DNA of 64,000 bases, from positions 620,001 to 684,000 of the forward strand of contig CAMLMC010000001.1 in the NCBI GenBank assembly GCA_946481075.1, in the 5' to 3' direction. A program made the translations under genes and the position numbers. The notes beneath the pieces are model-generated. The model did not search any database and was not told where the DNA came from. It was given only the letters and a program-made list of their open reading frames with translations. Of this stretch, positions 36,234 through 45,068 are shown one piece after another. Source of the DNA: an uncultured Alphaproteobacteria bacterium (GTDB lineage Bacteria > Pseudomonadota > Alphaproteobacteria > Micavibrionales > Micavibrionaceae). The number at the start of each line of letters is the position of its first letter. Position 1 is the first letter of the stretch.

Positions 36234-36264
36234 AAAAAAGGTCCGCTTTTATGCGGGCTTTTTT
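36234..36264 (+). terminator. Intrinsic terminator after etfA
   Basis: GTCCGC-TTTTAT-GCGGGC stem (one wobble pair) preceded by an A run and followed by TTTTTTGTGG; 24 bases past the etfA stop. Confidence 0.75.
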
Positions 36265-36319
36265 GTGGACATCAGTGGTTTCCAGGCCTAGCGTTATGGG
36301 TGTTTAGGGAGGTAGCGCT

Positions 36320-37393
36320 ATGTATACGTATGAATATCAGGACGGCATGATCTACGATGTCATTGGCGACATTCACGGTCATTATGATGAACTGGTCATG
36401 CTTTTGAAGAAGCTGGGCCATGTAAGGGAAAAGGGTGAATTCGCAACTCTGGATTTCGTGCCCCTATCCAACAAGCGCGTCATCTTCATCGGTGATTATA
36501 TCGACCGCGGCCCGAAAAACCTGCGCACAATTGATCTGATCCAGAGCATGGTCGACTGGGGCCTTGCGCATGCCATCATGGGCAACCATGATTTCAACGC
36601 CGTTCATTACGCCACGCCCAATCCGGACAGTCCGGGCGAATATCTTCGTCCCCATACGCAAAAGAACCGCGAACAGCATATCGCTTTTCTAAACGAAGTG
36701 GAAAACGCGAATTATCAGCGCAGCTATGCCAACACGATCGAATGGATTAAAACCCTTCCTGTCTTTCTCAAAATCGGGAACTACAATTTCGTGCATGCCT
36801 GCTGGCAGCCATCGGCCATCCATACGTTGATCGAAGGCGGTTACATGGATGAAAAAGGCGTGTTCACGGAAAAAGGATGGCTTGAAAGCGCAAACCCGCA
36901 ATCCCCCGCCTTCAAGGCAGCGGAAACATTACTCAAAGGCCCCGAAGAGGTATTCGCCAACGGCTATTCATATGAAGACGCGCATGGTATCGCCCGCAAT
37001 TCCGCCCGCGTGGCATGGTGGAACGGCAATCCCGCGACATTCAGAAAGGCCTATACGACCATGCCCCTGCAATTCGACTTTCAGGATGTTGCCTATACGC
37101 CCGAATCTGAAACCTTGGCGGCCGCAGTGCGTCAGGAACTTCGCGCCCTTCCCAAAGACGAAAAAATATTCATCGGTCATATCTGGGAACATGGAACGCC
37201 CGCCCCCTTGTCCGACAGGGTAGCAACGGTGGATTACAGCGTAGCCAAGGGAGAAAAACTCGCGGCTTATCGTATAGACGGTCCACAAACAGAATTGCGG
37301 GCAGAGAATTTCATCTGGATTGATGTCGCGGCAGATAGATCGTCCGTCCAAAAGCCCATACCCGCAACGCGGCTCGATTTTATTCCGTCTTGA
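36320..37393 (+). CDS. PPP-type metallophosphatase
   Basis: 357 residues. The phosphoesterase metal-binding motifs are all present: GDIHG at 16-20, GDYIDRG at 58-64 and GNHD at 88-91. This set marks the PPP family (serine/threonine phosphatases and symmetrical diadenosine-tetraphosphate hydrolases such as ApaH). The extra length over ApaH and PrpA/B (about 220-280 residues) comes from a C-terminal alpha/beta part (residues about 200-350), so the substrate is open. The 3' end overlaps the pentapeptide gene by 14 bases, convergently. Confidence 0.85.
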   Translation: MYTYEYQDGMIYDVIGDIHGHYDELVMLLKKLGHVREKGEFATLDFVPLSNKRVIFIGDYIDRGPKNLRTIDLIQSMVDWGLAHAIMGNHDFNAVHYATPNPDSPGEYLRPHTQKNREQHIAFLNEVENANYQRSYANTIEWIKTLPVFLKIGNYNFVHACWQPSAIHTLIEGGYMDEKGVFTEKGWLESANPQSPAFKAAETLLKGPEEVFANGYSYEDAHGIARNSARVAWWNGNPATFRKAYTTMPLQFDFQDVAYTPESETLAAAVRQELRALPKDEKIFIGHIWEHGTPAPLSDRVATVDYSVAKGEKLAAYRIDGPQTELRAENFIWIDVAADRSSVQKPIPATRLDFIPS

Positions 37394-38669
37394 GTTTGAA
37401 GGCAGAGCCCGGCTTCACCGGAATGATTGCGCCTTCGGTGTTGGCATCATCCAGCACCGTGTTGGTCATGATGGCCCCTGTGAAATCCGCCTCTCGCAGA
37501 TCGGCGCCTTCCAAATTCGTGTTGGTCAGATCAGCCCCGCGAAAGTTCGCCATGCGCATCTTCGCGCCGGAAAAATCGGCGTAAGATAAAGACGCGCCTG
37601 TGAAATCACATGGTGAAAATCGCTTGGCGCCATCACCGCTGCCAAACATCAACGGTTCGAAATTGCCCTTGCGAACCTTGGCATGGGAAAACAGCGCGCC
37701 TTTGAGCGATGAGCCGCGCATGTCGACCTCATCCATATCACAACGGCGGAAGTCGGATTCATCGAGCGCCGCGCTTTGCAACTGGGTTTTGTATAGGTTC
37801 ATCCCGAAGAAACGTGCTTTCACAGCCCGGATAGCGGTCAGCGCCTGAAGTTTCAATGTTTCCAGTCCGCGCACGTCATAGCCACTTAGGTCCAGCTGCT
37901 TTCCGTTCTTGCCCGCGCTCGCCACCCACACAAGATGGGTTTCGATCAGTTTCGGCAACGGCTCTTCCAGATTGGAAACGGACAAACCGACATTGTCGTC
38001 GGTGATCGCCTGAGAGATATCCACTTCCATCGTGCTGATATCCGCCATGTTAACACCTGTCAGGATCGCCGATTCAAGATGCGCGCCTTTCAGCTTCACA
38101 CCCGTCAATTGCGCACCGGATAAATCCGCGCCGCGAAGTTCAGCATTGCGGAAATCCGCCCCCACAATATTTACCCCTGTCATGATCGCATCGGAAAAAT
38201 CCGCGGCGTTCGCCATGGAACCCACAAGGCGCGCACCCGAAAGGTTGGCACCGCGGAACGAAACGCTTTCACCTGTGTCATATCGCCCTTGCTGGGCGAA
38301 GCCGCCAACGCGCAAGTCTGCCTTGTCGAGGTTTGCGTCCGTCAGGTTGGCGTTTTCAATGCGTGTACCGCGCAGATCGGAACGCGAGAAGTTGGCGTTG
38401 GCTAGGTTTGAATCGCTGAGATCACAGGCATAGAGGCGGCTTTCGGAAAAATTCGCCTTGCCAAGGTCCATGCCGCGCATGTCGCATCCGGTAAAATCCG
38501 CCTGCCGCATATCCTTGCCCAGAAGCGACAGCCCTTTTAGGTCGACGGCTTTGAGCGTGGCGCGTCTGCCGCCGAGGCGGCCTTCGAGAAAGCGCGCGTG
38601 TAATTCCACCATCGCGTCGAGCTGTCCCTGTGTCATGCGTTCGAGAATGTCTTGTACCGGTTCGGACAT
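37380..38669 (-). CDS. Pentapeptide-repeat protein
   Basis: 429 residues dominated by A(D/N)LxG-type five-residue repeats, which fold as a right-handed quadrilateral beta helix. Two repeat blocks, at about 40-215 and 265-415, are separated by a non-repeat insert (about 220-260, LEEPLPKLIETHLVWVASAG). The N-terminal 35 residues form helices. Some pentapeptide proteins mimic DNA and protect gyrase, but no such role is shown; here it is likely an uncharacterised alphaproteobacterial type with two blocks. It follows the TlpA gene on the same strand, 60 bases downstream. Confidence 0.85.
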   Translation of the reverse strand: MSEPVQDILERMTQGQLDAMVELHARFLEGRLGGRRATLKAVDLKGLSLLGKDMRQADFTGCDMRGMDLGKANFSESRLYACDLSDSNLANANFSRSDLRGTRIENANLTDANLDKADLRVGGFAQQGRYDTGESVSFRGANLSGARLVGSMANAADFSDAIMTGVNIVGADFRNAELRGADLSGAQLTGVKLKGAHLESAILTGVNMADISTMEVDISQAITDDNVGLSVSNLEEPLPKLIETHLVWVASAGKNGKQLDLSGYDVRGLETLKLQALTAIRAVKARFFGMNLYKTQLQSAALDESDFRRCDMDEVDMRGSSLKGALFSHAKVRKGNFEPLMFGSGDGAKRFSPCDFTGASLSYADFSGAKMRMANFRGADLTNTNLEGADLREADFTGAIMTNTVLDDANTEGAIIPVKPGSAFKLKTE

Positions 38670-38729
38670 GGTGATGTTGTAACCCCTAGAAGATTTTATA
38701 TTATTACATTGTATTTATTAAGAAACCAT

Positions 38730-39374
38730 TCACCGGTTTGGCGAGGCGGAGTGGTTCAGGAATACGTCGAAAAAACGCCGGGTTTGTGCCGATGTCCAGT
38801 CGGCATCCCCTTCCAGACGATACAGAATATGACCGTCTTTGCCTATCAGAAAACTGGTCGGAATACCGCGCAAAGCCAATTTTGCGGCTAAATCCCCCTT
38901 AGGATCGAAATAGCCCGCAAAATCCCCCAATTCCCGTTTTTTCAGGAAATCGAGGATTTCGGCATGGGTTTTACCGGTATCGAGGGAAACGCCGATCACC
39001 CGGATTTTCCCGTCATAGTGCTGTGCAAAGCGTTTGAGCGAGGGCAATTCCACAACGCAGGGCGCGCACCATGTGGCCCAGAAATTGACGAGCAGCCATT
39101 CTCCACGGAAATCGCCGATCAGCACCAGCTCCCCCTGCGGTCCGGCGAGCGGCACCTGCGGCAAGGTCTGCGCCTCCGTCGCCGCCAGCACTTTGCCGAA
39201 ATCATGGGAAAAGTCGAGCAGGATGTCCGCGGGCATCGCCGGCTGGGAGAACGGCTTCGCCGCAGCCTCATCCCCGGATTGCGCGAGCGGATTTGATACA
39301 AAATAACCCGCGCCCAGCGCAAGGGTGAACAGGGCAAATCCGAGGATGATCCATAAATAGGTCTTGTGGCGCAT
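38730..39374 (-). CDS. TlpA/ResA-like periplasmic thiol-disulfide protein
   Basis: 214 residues. An N-terminal membrane anchor (about 6-27, YLWIILGFALFTLALGAGYF) is followed by a thioredoxin fold with active site WCAPC at 102-106 (FWATWCAPCVVELP). A cis-Pro loop (LRGIPTSFLI) is near 178. Such proteins keep periplasmic cysteines reduced, for example in cytochrome c maturation; which substrate it serves here is not shown. Divergent from lptM-lysA. In other alphaproteobacteria tlpA is often near argH-lysA; argH is not in this window. Confidence 0.88.
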   Translation of the reverse strand: MRHKTYLWIILGFALFTLALGAGYFVSNPLAQSGDEAAAKPFSQPAMPADILLDFSHDFGKVLAATEAQTLPQVPLAGPQGELVLIGDFRGEWLLVNFWATWCAPCVVELPSLKRFAQHYDGKIRVIGVSLDTGKTHAEILDFLKKRELGDFAGYFDPKGDLAAKLALRGIPTSFLIGKDGHILYRLEGDADWTSAQTRRFFDVFLNHSASPNR

Positions 39375-39399
39375 GCGTTATCCGTGGTTTTTATAGTGT

Positions 39400-39552
39400 A
39401 TGAAACGTCTTACCAAATATATCCCTGTTCTGGTGATTGCCGCCAGCCTTAGCGTATCTGCCTGCGGGATAAAACCGAAAAATCTCGATCCGCCCGCCGG
39501 CGCCGAGACCACACCATTTCCCAAAACTTACCCCGCCGAGGGGAGCGAATAA
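39400..39552 (+). CDS. lptM: LptM-like small lipoprotein
   Basis: 50 residues, too short to be picked up by most gene finders. It has a basic N terminus, a hydrophobic stretch and lipobox VSAC with Cys22, then a conserved-looking CGIKPKNLDPP (the K/G/L-P pattern of the LptM/YifL family) and a short polar tail. LptM is known to help mature the LPS export protein LptD. The position directly upstream of lysA (12-base gap) is the classical site of this gene in proteobacteria. Divergent from the TlpA gene. Confidence 0.8.
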   Translation: MKRLTKYIPVLVIAASLSVSACGIKPKNLDPPAGAETTPFPKTYPAEGSE

Positions 39553-39564
39553 GGACCCGCCACC

Positions 39565-40836
39565 ATGAGAGGATTTGATGAGAAAGACGGCGTCCTGCAT
39601 GTCGATGGCGTTGCCCTGCCCGACATCGCCCGGGAAGTAGGCACGCCTGCCTATGTTTATTCGGCATCGGTGATCGAAGACCAGTATGCGAAATTGAAAG
39701 GCGCCTTACAAACGGCACTGCCAAAAGATCGTCAGCCCTTGCTGTGTTTTGCCAGCAAAGCCAACAGCAATGTCGCCATTCTCTCGCTCCTGCGCTCTCT
39801 TGGCAGCGGATGCGAAACCGGATCGGAAGGCGAATTGCGACGCGCGCTGAAAGCAGGGTTCAACCCGAAGAAAATCGTTACAACCGGTATCGGCAAGCTG
39901 GAGCGCGAAATCGCGCTGAGCCTTGAGGCGGGCGTTTTGCAATTTAACGTGGAATCCATTCCCGAAATTTACGCGATCAATAACGTCGCCCGGTCGATGA
40001 ATAAAACGGCAGAGATTGCCTTTCGCCTGAACCCAGATGTCGCGGGCGGCGGACATTCAAAAATATCGACGGGCCGTAAGACTGATAAATTCGGCATCCT
40101 GAGCGAACAAATCGACGATGCGTTTGCGCAGGCCGCAAACCTTTCCAACATTCGTGCCGTTGGCCTTTCCATGCATGTGGGGTCACAGGTGTTTGAGGTG
40201 GAACGGTTCAAAGAAGCGTTCGCACGTTTCCCCGATGTCGTAAAATCTCTACGCGCACAGGGGCACACGATCACGCGCCTTGATATCGGCGGCGGATTCC
40301 CGATTCAATACAACAACGAAAAACTGCTGGATCTTGATTCCTATGCCCAATGGGTGAACGACATTATCGTTCCCCTTGATACCGACATCATCATGGAACC
40401 TGGGCGATTCCTTGTTGGCAATGCTGGCGTCATTCTGTCAGAAGTTTTGTATGTGAAGGAATCGCCGGAGAAAAATTTTCTGATCATCGATGCAGGAATG
40501 AACGATCTTATACGTCCTGCCATGTATGACGCCTATCACGGGATCGAACCTGTTTTGGAAAGCAACCGTGCACGTAAGGTTTATGATGTTGTCGGCCCGT
40601 GCTGCGAAAGTGGAGACACTTTTACGAAAGACCGCGAAATCGTGGAAATGAAGCAGGGCGATTTGTGCGTGATTCGCGGAGCGGGCGCCTATGGCGCATC
40701 ATTCAGCCTGAATTACAATTCACGCCTCAATGCCCCCGAAGTGATGGTAAAGGACGGGGCGTTCAGCATCATCCGCCCGCGTCAAACATACGAAGAGATC
40801 GTCAACCGCGACATCGTTCCGGATTGGATAAAGTAA
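39565..40836 (+). CDS. lysA: Diaminopimelate decarboxylase
   Basis: 423 residues; PLP enzyme that makes lysine from meso-diaminopimelate. PLP lysine is Lys65 in FASKANSNVAIL. The domain order is the alpha/beta barrel (30-280) and the C-terminal beta domain, with GPCCESGDTF near 349 and the SMHVGSQ motif near 205. Terminal step of the pathway begun by lysC in this window. Co-transcribed with lptM. Confidence 0.96.
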   Translation: MRGFDEKDGVLHVDGVALPDIAREVGTPAYVYSASVIEDQYAKLKGALQTALPKDRQPLLCFASKANSNVAILSLLRSLGSGCETGSEGELRRALKAGFNPKKIVTTGIGKLEREIALSLEAGVLQFNVESIPEIYAINNVARSMNKTAEIAFRLNPDVAGGGHSKISTGRKTDKFGILSEQIDDAFAQAANLSNIRAVGLSMHVGSQVFEVERFKEAFARFPDVVKSLRAQGHTITRLDIGGGFPIQYNNEKLLDLDSYAQWVNDIIVPLDTDIIMEPGRFLVGNAGVILSEVLYVKESPEKNFLIIDAGMNDLIRPAMYDAYHGIEPVLESNRARKVYDVVGPCCESGDTFTKDREIVEMKQGDLCVIRGAGAYGASFSLNYNSRLNAPEVMVKDGAFSIIRPRQTYEEIVNRDIVPDWIK

Positions 40837-40856
40837 TTTTGTTCTTGGAATGACAC

Positions 40857-41783
40857 TTAGGGGCGTTCGGCGTTCGAAGACGACTCCCCTTGCCCCTTTT
40901 CTATTTCTTCCGCGTGGCTGTCCTGGTGCTTGGAAACAGATTCTTCGGTCTTATCCGCCTTCATATACGTGAACGCAAAGGTTACATTTTTTGCATCCGC
41001 CGGCACATCTGTGTGGACCACACTAAAAGACACATGCCCCTCACCCTTGATCCGGTCGATCGGCGGCGGGATCAGAACCTGTTCCATAACGGCATCACCT
41101 GCGCCGGTAAAGGATGCCAGAATGGCGGGCACATCGATCGCCTCCGGTTTCAGATTGTTGATATCGCCCGACAATGTCACATGGCCGTTTTCAAATTTCG
41201 CCTGAAGGTTGGCCAGTGCCAGCCCCTCTCCCGGCGCGGCCGGGGTCAAACCAATCAAAGCGTAAATCATGTTCGACGGCGGCCATGCGCGGCTGATCTG
41301 CGGCTGGGTCAACAGCAAGGCGCAGATAACGGCGAGGAATATCAGGCCCGCCGTGGCAAAACCGCCAAACCGTGCATCGATGGCAGGCCATTTGAAACCG
41401 CGTTTCGCAGGAATAACCAGATCCCCTTGCCCGTCCGGCGCGGGGCGGACCCCCTCGGGAATGTCGGGAATGTTCCGCTTGCTCTTTTCGGGCGCGGGGG
41501 CGCTCCCCATCTCTTTCTGTAAAATAGATTGAAAATCATCGGCATCCTTATATCCGGCATCCGGAAACGACGCGCTCTCCGCCGCCTGTTCCTGGCCGGG
41601 GGCCTGCGATGACTGGGAAAATGCCGCATCTTCGACATCGAACAGGGCCTCATCCAGCCCCTCTTCCCCTTCCTGAAACCATTGATGCCCGCAATGCGCG
41701 CATTTCACCTGCCGCCCGTTCGGGCCAACGGCGCCTTCGGCAACAAGATATCGCATCGTGCAGGCTGGACAGGTAAGTATCAT
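40857..41783 (-). CDS. Zinc-ribbon membrane protein (MJ0042/DUF3426 type)
   Basis: 308 residues. An N-terminal zinc ribbon with Cys5, Cys8, Cys28 and Cys31 (CPAC...CAHC), an acidic linker, one membrane helix (about 142-162, TAGLIFLAVICALLL) and a C-terminal extracytoplasmic beta domain (DUF3426-like, VPAILASFTGAGDAVMEQVL). The family in alphaproteobacteria sits beside the ftsE-ftsX genes, as here. Function unknown, possibly linking a cytosolic metal-binding domain to envelope assembly. Confidence 0.85.
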   Translation of the reverse strand: MILTCPACTMRYLVAEGAVGPNGRQVKCAHCGHQWFQEGEEGLDEALFDVEDAAFSQSSQAPGQEQAAESASFPDAGYKDADDFQSILQKEMGSAPAPEKSKRNIPDIPEGVRPAPDGQGDLVIPAKRGFKWPAIDARFGGFATAGLIFLAVICALLLTQPQISRAWPPSNMIYALIGLTPAAPGEGLALANLQAKFENGHVTLSGDINNLKPEAIDVPAILASFTGAGDAVMEQVLIPPPIDRIKGEGHVSFSVVHTDVPADAKNVTFAFTYMKADKTEESVSKHQDSHAEEIEKGQGESSSNAERP

Positions 41784-41872
41784 GTGAATTATCGGGTCTA
41801 ACGCTTTCGGCCAGTTATATTATCTAGTATGTATAAGGTTTACAGGCCCAAACGGCAAGGCAGGTTTATATC

Positions 41873-42646
41873 ATGCACAGATTCCTCTTTATGCGGTTTT
41901 TCTGCGCGTTCCTTACGGTTGTCATATCTTCCCAAACGGCGCAGGCACAAAATAGTTCGTCCTGCGCGGCGATGGACCGCCCCTGCCTGCTCCGCGAGCT
42001 TGAATCCCTAATTCCTGCCATCGACAATGCCACGTGGCGCGACCAGACATATCGTGAAATCGCCAAAACTTATGCCTATGAGGGGGAAATAGCCAAGGCG
42101 CTGGCCGTTATCCCAAAGGTGGAAAATGCCGATACCCGCGCCATGACTATTCGCGGGATCGGGATGGCGGCGGCCTCCAGAAAACTGACGCGCCCGCAAT
42201 ATGCGTCGCTGTGGACGGCATTGGATGAACACGCCTCGCAAATCAAACACGCGCCATCGCAAGGCATTGCCTATACTTATATCGCCATGGCACAGGCCTT
42301 TGCGGGCGATGACGCGGCCGCGCGGGCCACTGCCGCCAAAATGGAAAATGCCGCACTTCGTAACAAGGCCTATGCGGAAAGCGCCGAAATCGCGGCAGAA
42401 CGAGGCGATTTGAAAAACGCGCTGGCATCGCTTTCTGCCATCGATACGCCATCTTATCGGAATAAAGCCTATGATACCGTCTCGCGCATATTCCTTGACC
42501 GCGCGTATGTAAACGAAGCGTATGAATGCGCAAAAAAAATCGACAATGCCTATCTGAAGGCAAAATCCATTCAGCGCATTCTGAACAAAGGAAATGCCGA
42601 AGAAGACGACATGGAACCGAAAACCGACATAAAGGATATGGATTAA
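41873..42646 (+). CDS. Secreted helical-repeat hypothetical protein
   Basis: 257 residues. A signal peptide (MHRFLFMRFFCAFLTVVISSQTAQA, given here as MHRFLFMRFFCAFL then SQTAQA) precedes a mature alpha-helical array. Helix pairs such as YREIAKTYAYEGEIAKALAV, AYTYIAMAQAFAGDDAAAR and AYDTVSRIFLDRAYVNEAYE suggest TPR- or Sel1-like repeats. The C-terminal tail is acidic (EEDDMEPKTDIKDMD). It ends 1 base before the ftsE GTG, so it is in the same transcript. Periplasmic location and position suggest a part in envelope or division functions (inference). Confidence 0.7.
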   Translation: MHRFLFMRFFCAFLTVVISSQTAQAQNSSSCAAMDRPCLLRELESLIPAIDNATWRDQTYREIAKTYAYEGEIAKALAVIPKVENADTRAMTIRGIGMAAASRKLTRPQYASLWTALDEHASQIKHAPSQGIAYTYIAMAQAFAGDDAAARATAAKMENAALRNKAYAESAEIAAERGDLKNALASLSAIDTPSYRNKAYDTVSRIFLDRAYVNEAYECAKKIDNAYLKAKSIQRILNKGNAEEDDMEPKTDIKDMD

Positions 42647-42647
42647 C

Positions 42648-43352
42648 GTGATCAAATTCGAACATGTGGGATTGCGATACGGCATCGGGCCGGAAGTCCT
42701 CAGCGACGTGAACTTCACGCTGGAGCCAGGCTCGTTCCATTTCCTGTCCGGCCCGTCCGGCGCAGGGAAGACATCTTTGATGTCTCTATTATATGTCGGA
42801 CGCCTGCCAACCCGTGGCCTTATTCGCATGTTCGGACAAAATCTGGGAGAGCTCACCCGTGACCAGCTCAACATCGTGCGCCAGAGGATCGGCGTGGTGT
42901 TTCAGGATTTCCGCCTGCTCGGCCATATGTCGGCCTTTGACAATGTCGCGCTTCCCTTACGCATTCAGGGCCGCCCCGAAAAAGAAATCAAAAACAATGT
43001 CGGTGAACTGCTCGACTGGGTCGGACTTGGCGAACACAAACACATGTTGCCCAGCACGATGTCCGGCGGGCAGCAGCAGCGCGTGGCGATTGCAAGGGCC
43101 GTGATCACCCGTCCGCGCCTATTGCTTGCGGACGAACCCACGGGGAACCTTGATGATGAAATCGGCTTCCGCCTTATGGCGTTGTTCGACCAACTCAACC
43201 GCATGGGCACGACCGTCGTAATCGCCACCCACAATCAGACCATCATGGACACATTCGGCCATGACCGCCTGATCCTTGAAAAAGGGCATCTTCGTGTTGA
43301 GGAAGGGCATGGTGGCGGGGATCTTCGTAAAAAGCTGGAAGGTGTCTTTTAA
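42648..43352 (+). CDS. ftsE: Cell-division ATP-binding protein FtsE
   Basis: 234-residue ABC ATPase; with FtsX it senses and activates peptidoglycan hydrolases at the division septum. Walker A GPSGAGKT at 35-42, the signature SGGQQQRVAIARA and Walker B LLADEPTGNLDD near 160. GTG start, one base after the preceding stop. Normally ftsX follows by overlap or a few bases; here 119 bases, holding a palindromic repeat, intervene. Confidence 0.95.
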   Translation: MIKFEHVGLRYGIGPEVLSDVNFTLEPGSFHFLSGPSGAGKTSLMSLLYVGRLPTRGLIRMFGQNLGELTRDQLNIVRQRIGVVFQDFRLLGHMSAFDNVALPLRIQGRPEKEIKNNVGELLDWVGLGEHKHMLPSTMSGGQQQRVAIARAVITRPRLLLADEPTGNLDDEIGFRLMALFDQLNRMGTTVVIATHNQTIMDTFGHDRLILEKGHLRVEEGHGGGDLRKKLEGVF

Positions 43353-43372
43353 ATGAAGTTTATTCATCACAA

Positions 43373-43467
43373 GGCCCTCACCCCTGCCCTCTCCCTAAAG
43401 GGAGAGGGGGTACCTGTGCGCAATATTAAAGTCCTCTCCCTTCAGGGAGAGGATTTAGGTGAGGGCC
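43373..43467. repeat. Nested palindromic repeat between ftsE and ftsX
   Basis: Outer arms GGCCCTCACC (43373-43382) and GGTGAGGGCC (43458-43467) enclose two inner hairpins: CCCTCTCCCT/AGGGAGAGGG and CCTCTCCCT/AGGGAGAGG. The pattern resembles widespread intergenic palindromic repeats. The rightmost arm lies just before the ftsX ATG and provides its GAGGG ribosome site. It may alter ftsE/ftsX ratio through mRNA structure. Confidence 0.85.
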
Positions 43468-43471
43468 AATT

Positions 43472-44446
43472 ATGATTACGAAGATACTGGCAAAAATTCA
43501 CAAACTAAAAAACGGACTCGCGCGTGACCGCGTTCTGGGCGTGTCCCGGGGCAAACGCCGATACGACCTCCCCTTGAGCGGATCATCCAGCAACACCTTC
43601 CTGCGCATGCTCATCGCCCTGATGACGGTTTTGGGTATGCTGGCGCTATCTGCCTCCTTTGCCTTGTCTGCCATGACAGATCGCTGGTCGAGCGGACTAC
43701 AGGATAAGGTCAGCGTGGAAATTCCCGCTTCCGATTCCGATGGCAACGTGATTGACCCCGCGCTCGTCCAAAGCATGACGGATGAGACCGCCAAATTCCT
43801 GCGCACCGTCCCCGCCGTAGAAACGGCGGATATCACACCGCCCGAAAAAATCCGGGAACTTCTGGCACCGTGGCTCGGCACCGACATGGCAATGGATTCC
43901 GTACCCCTGCCCGGTTTGATTTCCGTGACGTTCAAGCCCGGCTCCGCGCCCGATCTGAAAGATCTGGAAGTCCAGCTTAAAGACCTTGCCCCGCGCGCGC
44001 GGATCGATACGCATGAAAGCTGGCTCGCAGATGTCGTGCGGTTCACCGGCGCCCTTCAATTTGCAGCGGCCCTTCTGACCATCATCATCGCCGCAACCAC
44101 ATTGGTGGCCGTGGCGGGCGCCGTTCGCTCCAAACTTTCTGAAAACAAGGAAGAACTGGAACTGCTCCATCTGATGGGTGCATCGGATTCCTATATCGCA
44201 CGGCAATTGCAACGCCACACGATGCTGATCTCCCTGCAAGGCGGCGGCATCGGCATTCTGGCCGGATGCGTCTTGCTCTTTGCCATCTCCTTGGTGGCGG
44301 GGGAGATTGGCGTCAATCTCGTCCCCGACTTCCGTCTGGATACCGCCCAGAAACTCATGATTGCCCTGATGCCCCTGCCGATCACCGCGCTCGCCATGCT
44401 GACCGCGCGGTTTACCGTCTTGCGCGTCCTTAACAAAATGCCTTAA
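43472..44446 (+). CDS. ftsX: Cell-division protein FtsX
   Basis: 324 residues. FtsX is the membrane partner of FtsE. Four membrane helices: about 42-63 (LRMLIALMTVLGMLALSASF region), about 195-220 (TGALQFAAALLTIIIAATTL), about 245-270 and about 290-312, with an extracytoplasmic loop between the first two. The cytoplasmic N terminus is short and basic. The ribosome site is GAGGG inside the upstream repeat. Likely co-transcribed with ftsE. Confidence 0.93.
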   Translation: MITKILAKIHKLKNGLARDRVLGVSRGKRRYDLPLSGSSSNTFLRMLIALMTVLGMLALSASFALSAMTDRWSSGLQDKVSVEIPASDSDGNVIDPALVQSMTDETAKFLRTVPAVETADITPPEKIRELLAPWLGTDMAMDSVPLPGLISVTFKPGSAPDLKDLEVQLKDLAPRARIDTHESWLADVVRFTGALQFAAALLTIIIAATTLVAVAGAVRSKLSENKEELELLHLMGASDSYIARQLQRHTMLISLQGGGIGILAGCVLLFAISLVAGEIGVNLVPDFRLDTAQKLMIALMPLPITALAMLTARFTVLRVLNKMP

Positions 44447-44456
44447 AACGGATGCC

Positions 44457-45068
44457 ATGATCCTACGCCTTATATCATATTGTTTCATGGCGTTTTTAAC
44501 GCTCGTCCTTTTATGGGCGCTCGGCGGAATCTGGTTTGCGGCCTCGGTCGTTTCGATGAAACCCGAAAGCGACATCAAAACAGATGCCATCATCGTCCTC
44601 ACAGGCGGGGACAAACGCATCAATGCAGGACTTGACCTTCTTTCCGGCGGGCGCAGTGACAAATTATTCATCTCGGGCGTAAACAACCAGGTGAAGGCCG
44701 AAGAACTGGTCGCCCTCTGGCCCGGTGACAAGGACAAAGTCCTGTGTTGCATCACGCTGGGTTATGCCGCCGACACGACCGGCGACAACGCCGCCGAAAG
44801 CCAGCAATGGATCAAGGAAAACGATGTCAAATCCATTTGGCTCGTCACTTCCAATTATCACATGGCGCGGGCCAGCCTTTTGTTCCATCAGGTAATGCCC
44901 GATATAGAAATCCACAAATACCCTGTGGTGCCGTCCGATTTCGAACCATGGAAAGAACAATTCTGGCCGCTGGCGTTTGAAGAATACAATAAACTGCTTC
45001 TGACATGGCTGCGCCTCGACCTTCTTCACAAAAACCCTTCTCTTAACAATACGGGCAAACCTCTGTGA
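44457..45068 (+). CDS. YdcF/DUF218 membrane-anchored protein
   Basis: 203 residues with an N-terminal membrane helix (about 7-28) and a DUF218 fold. The family motifs are IIVLTGGDKRINAGLDLL near 43, TGDNAAESQQWIKEN near 109 and VTSNYHMARASLLF near 134. This family (SanA/ElyC/YdcF) is implicated in envelope integrity and, for ElyC, peptidoglycan lipid-carrier metabolism; the exact reaction here is not known. It ends by overlapping the GTG of the next gene. Confidence 0.85.
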   Translation: MILRLISYCFMAFLTLVLLWALGGIWFAASVVSMKPESDIKTDAIIVLTGGDKRINAGLDLLSGGRSDKLFISGVNNQVKAEELVALWPGDKDKVLCCITLGYAADTTGDNAAESQQWIKENDVKSIWLVTSNYHMARASLLFHQVMPDIEIHKYPVVPSDFEPWKEQFWPLAFEEYNKLLLTWLRLDLLHKNPSLNNTGKPL

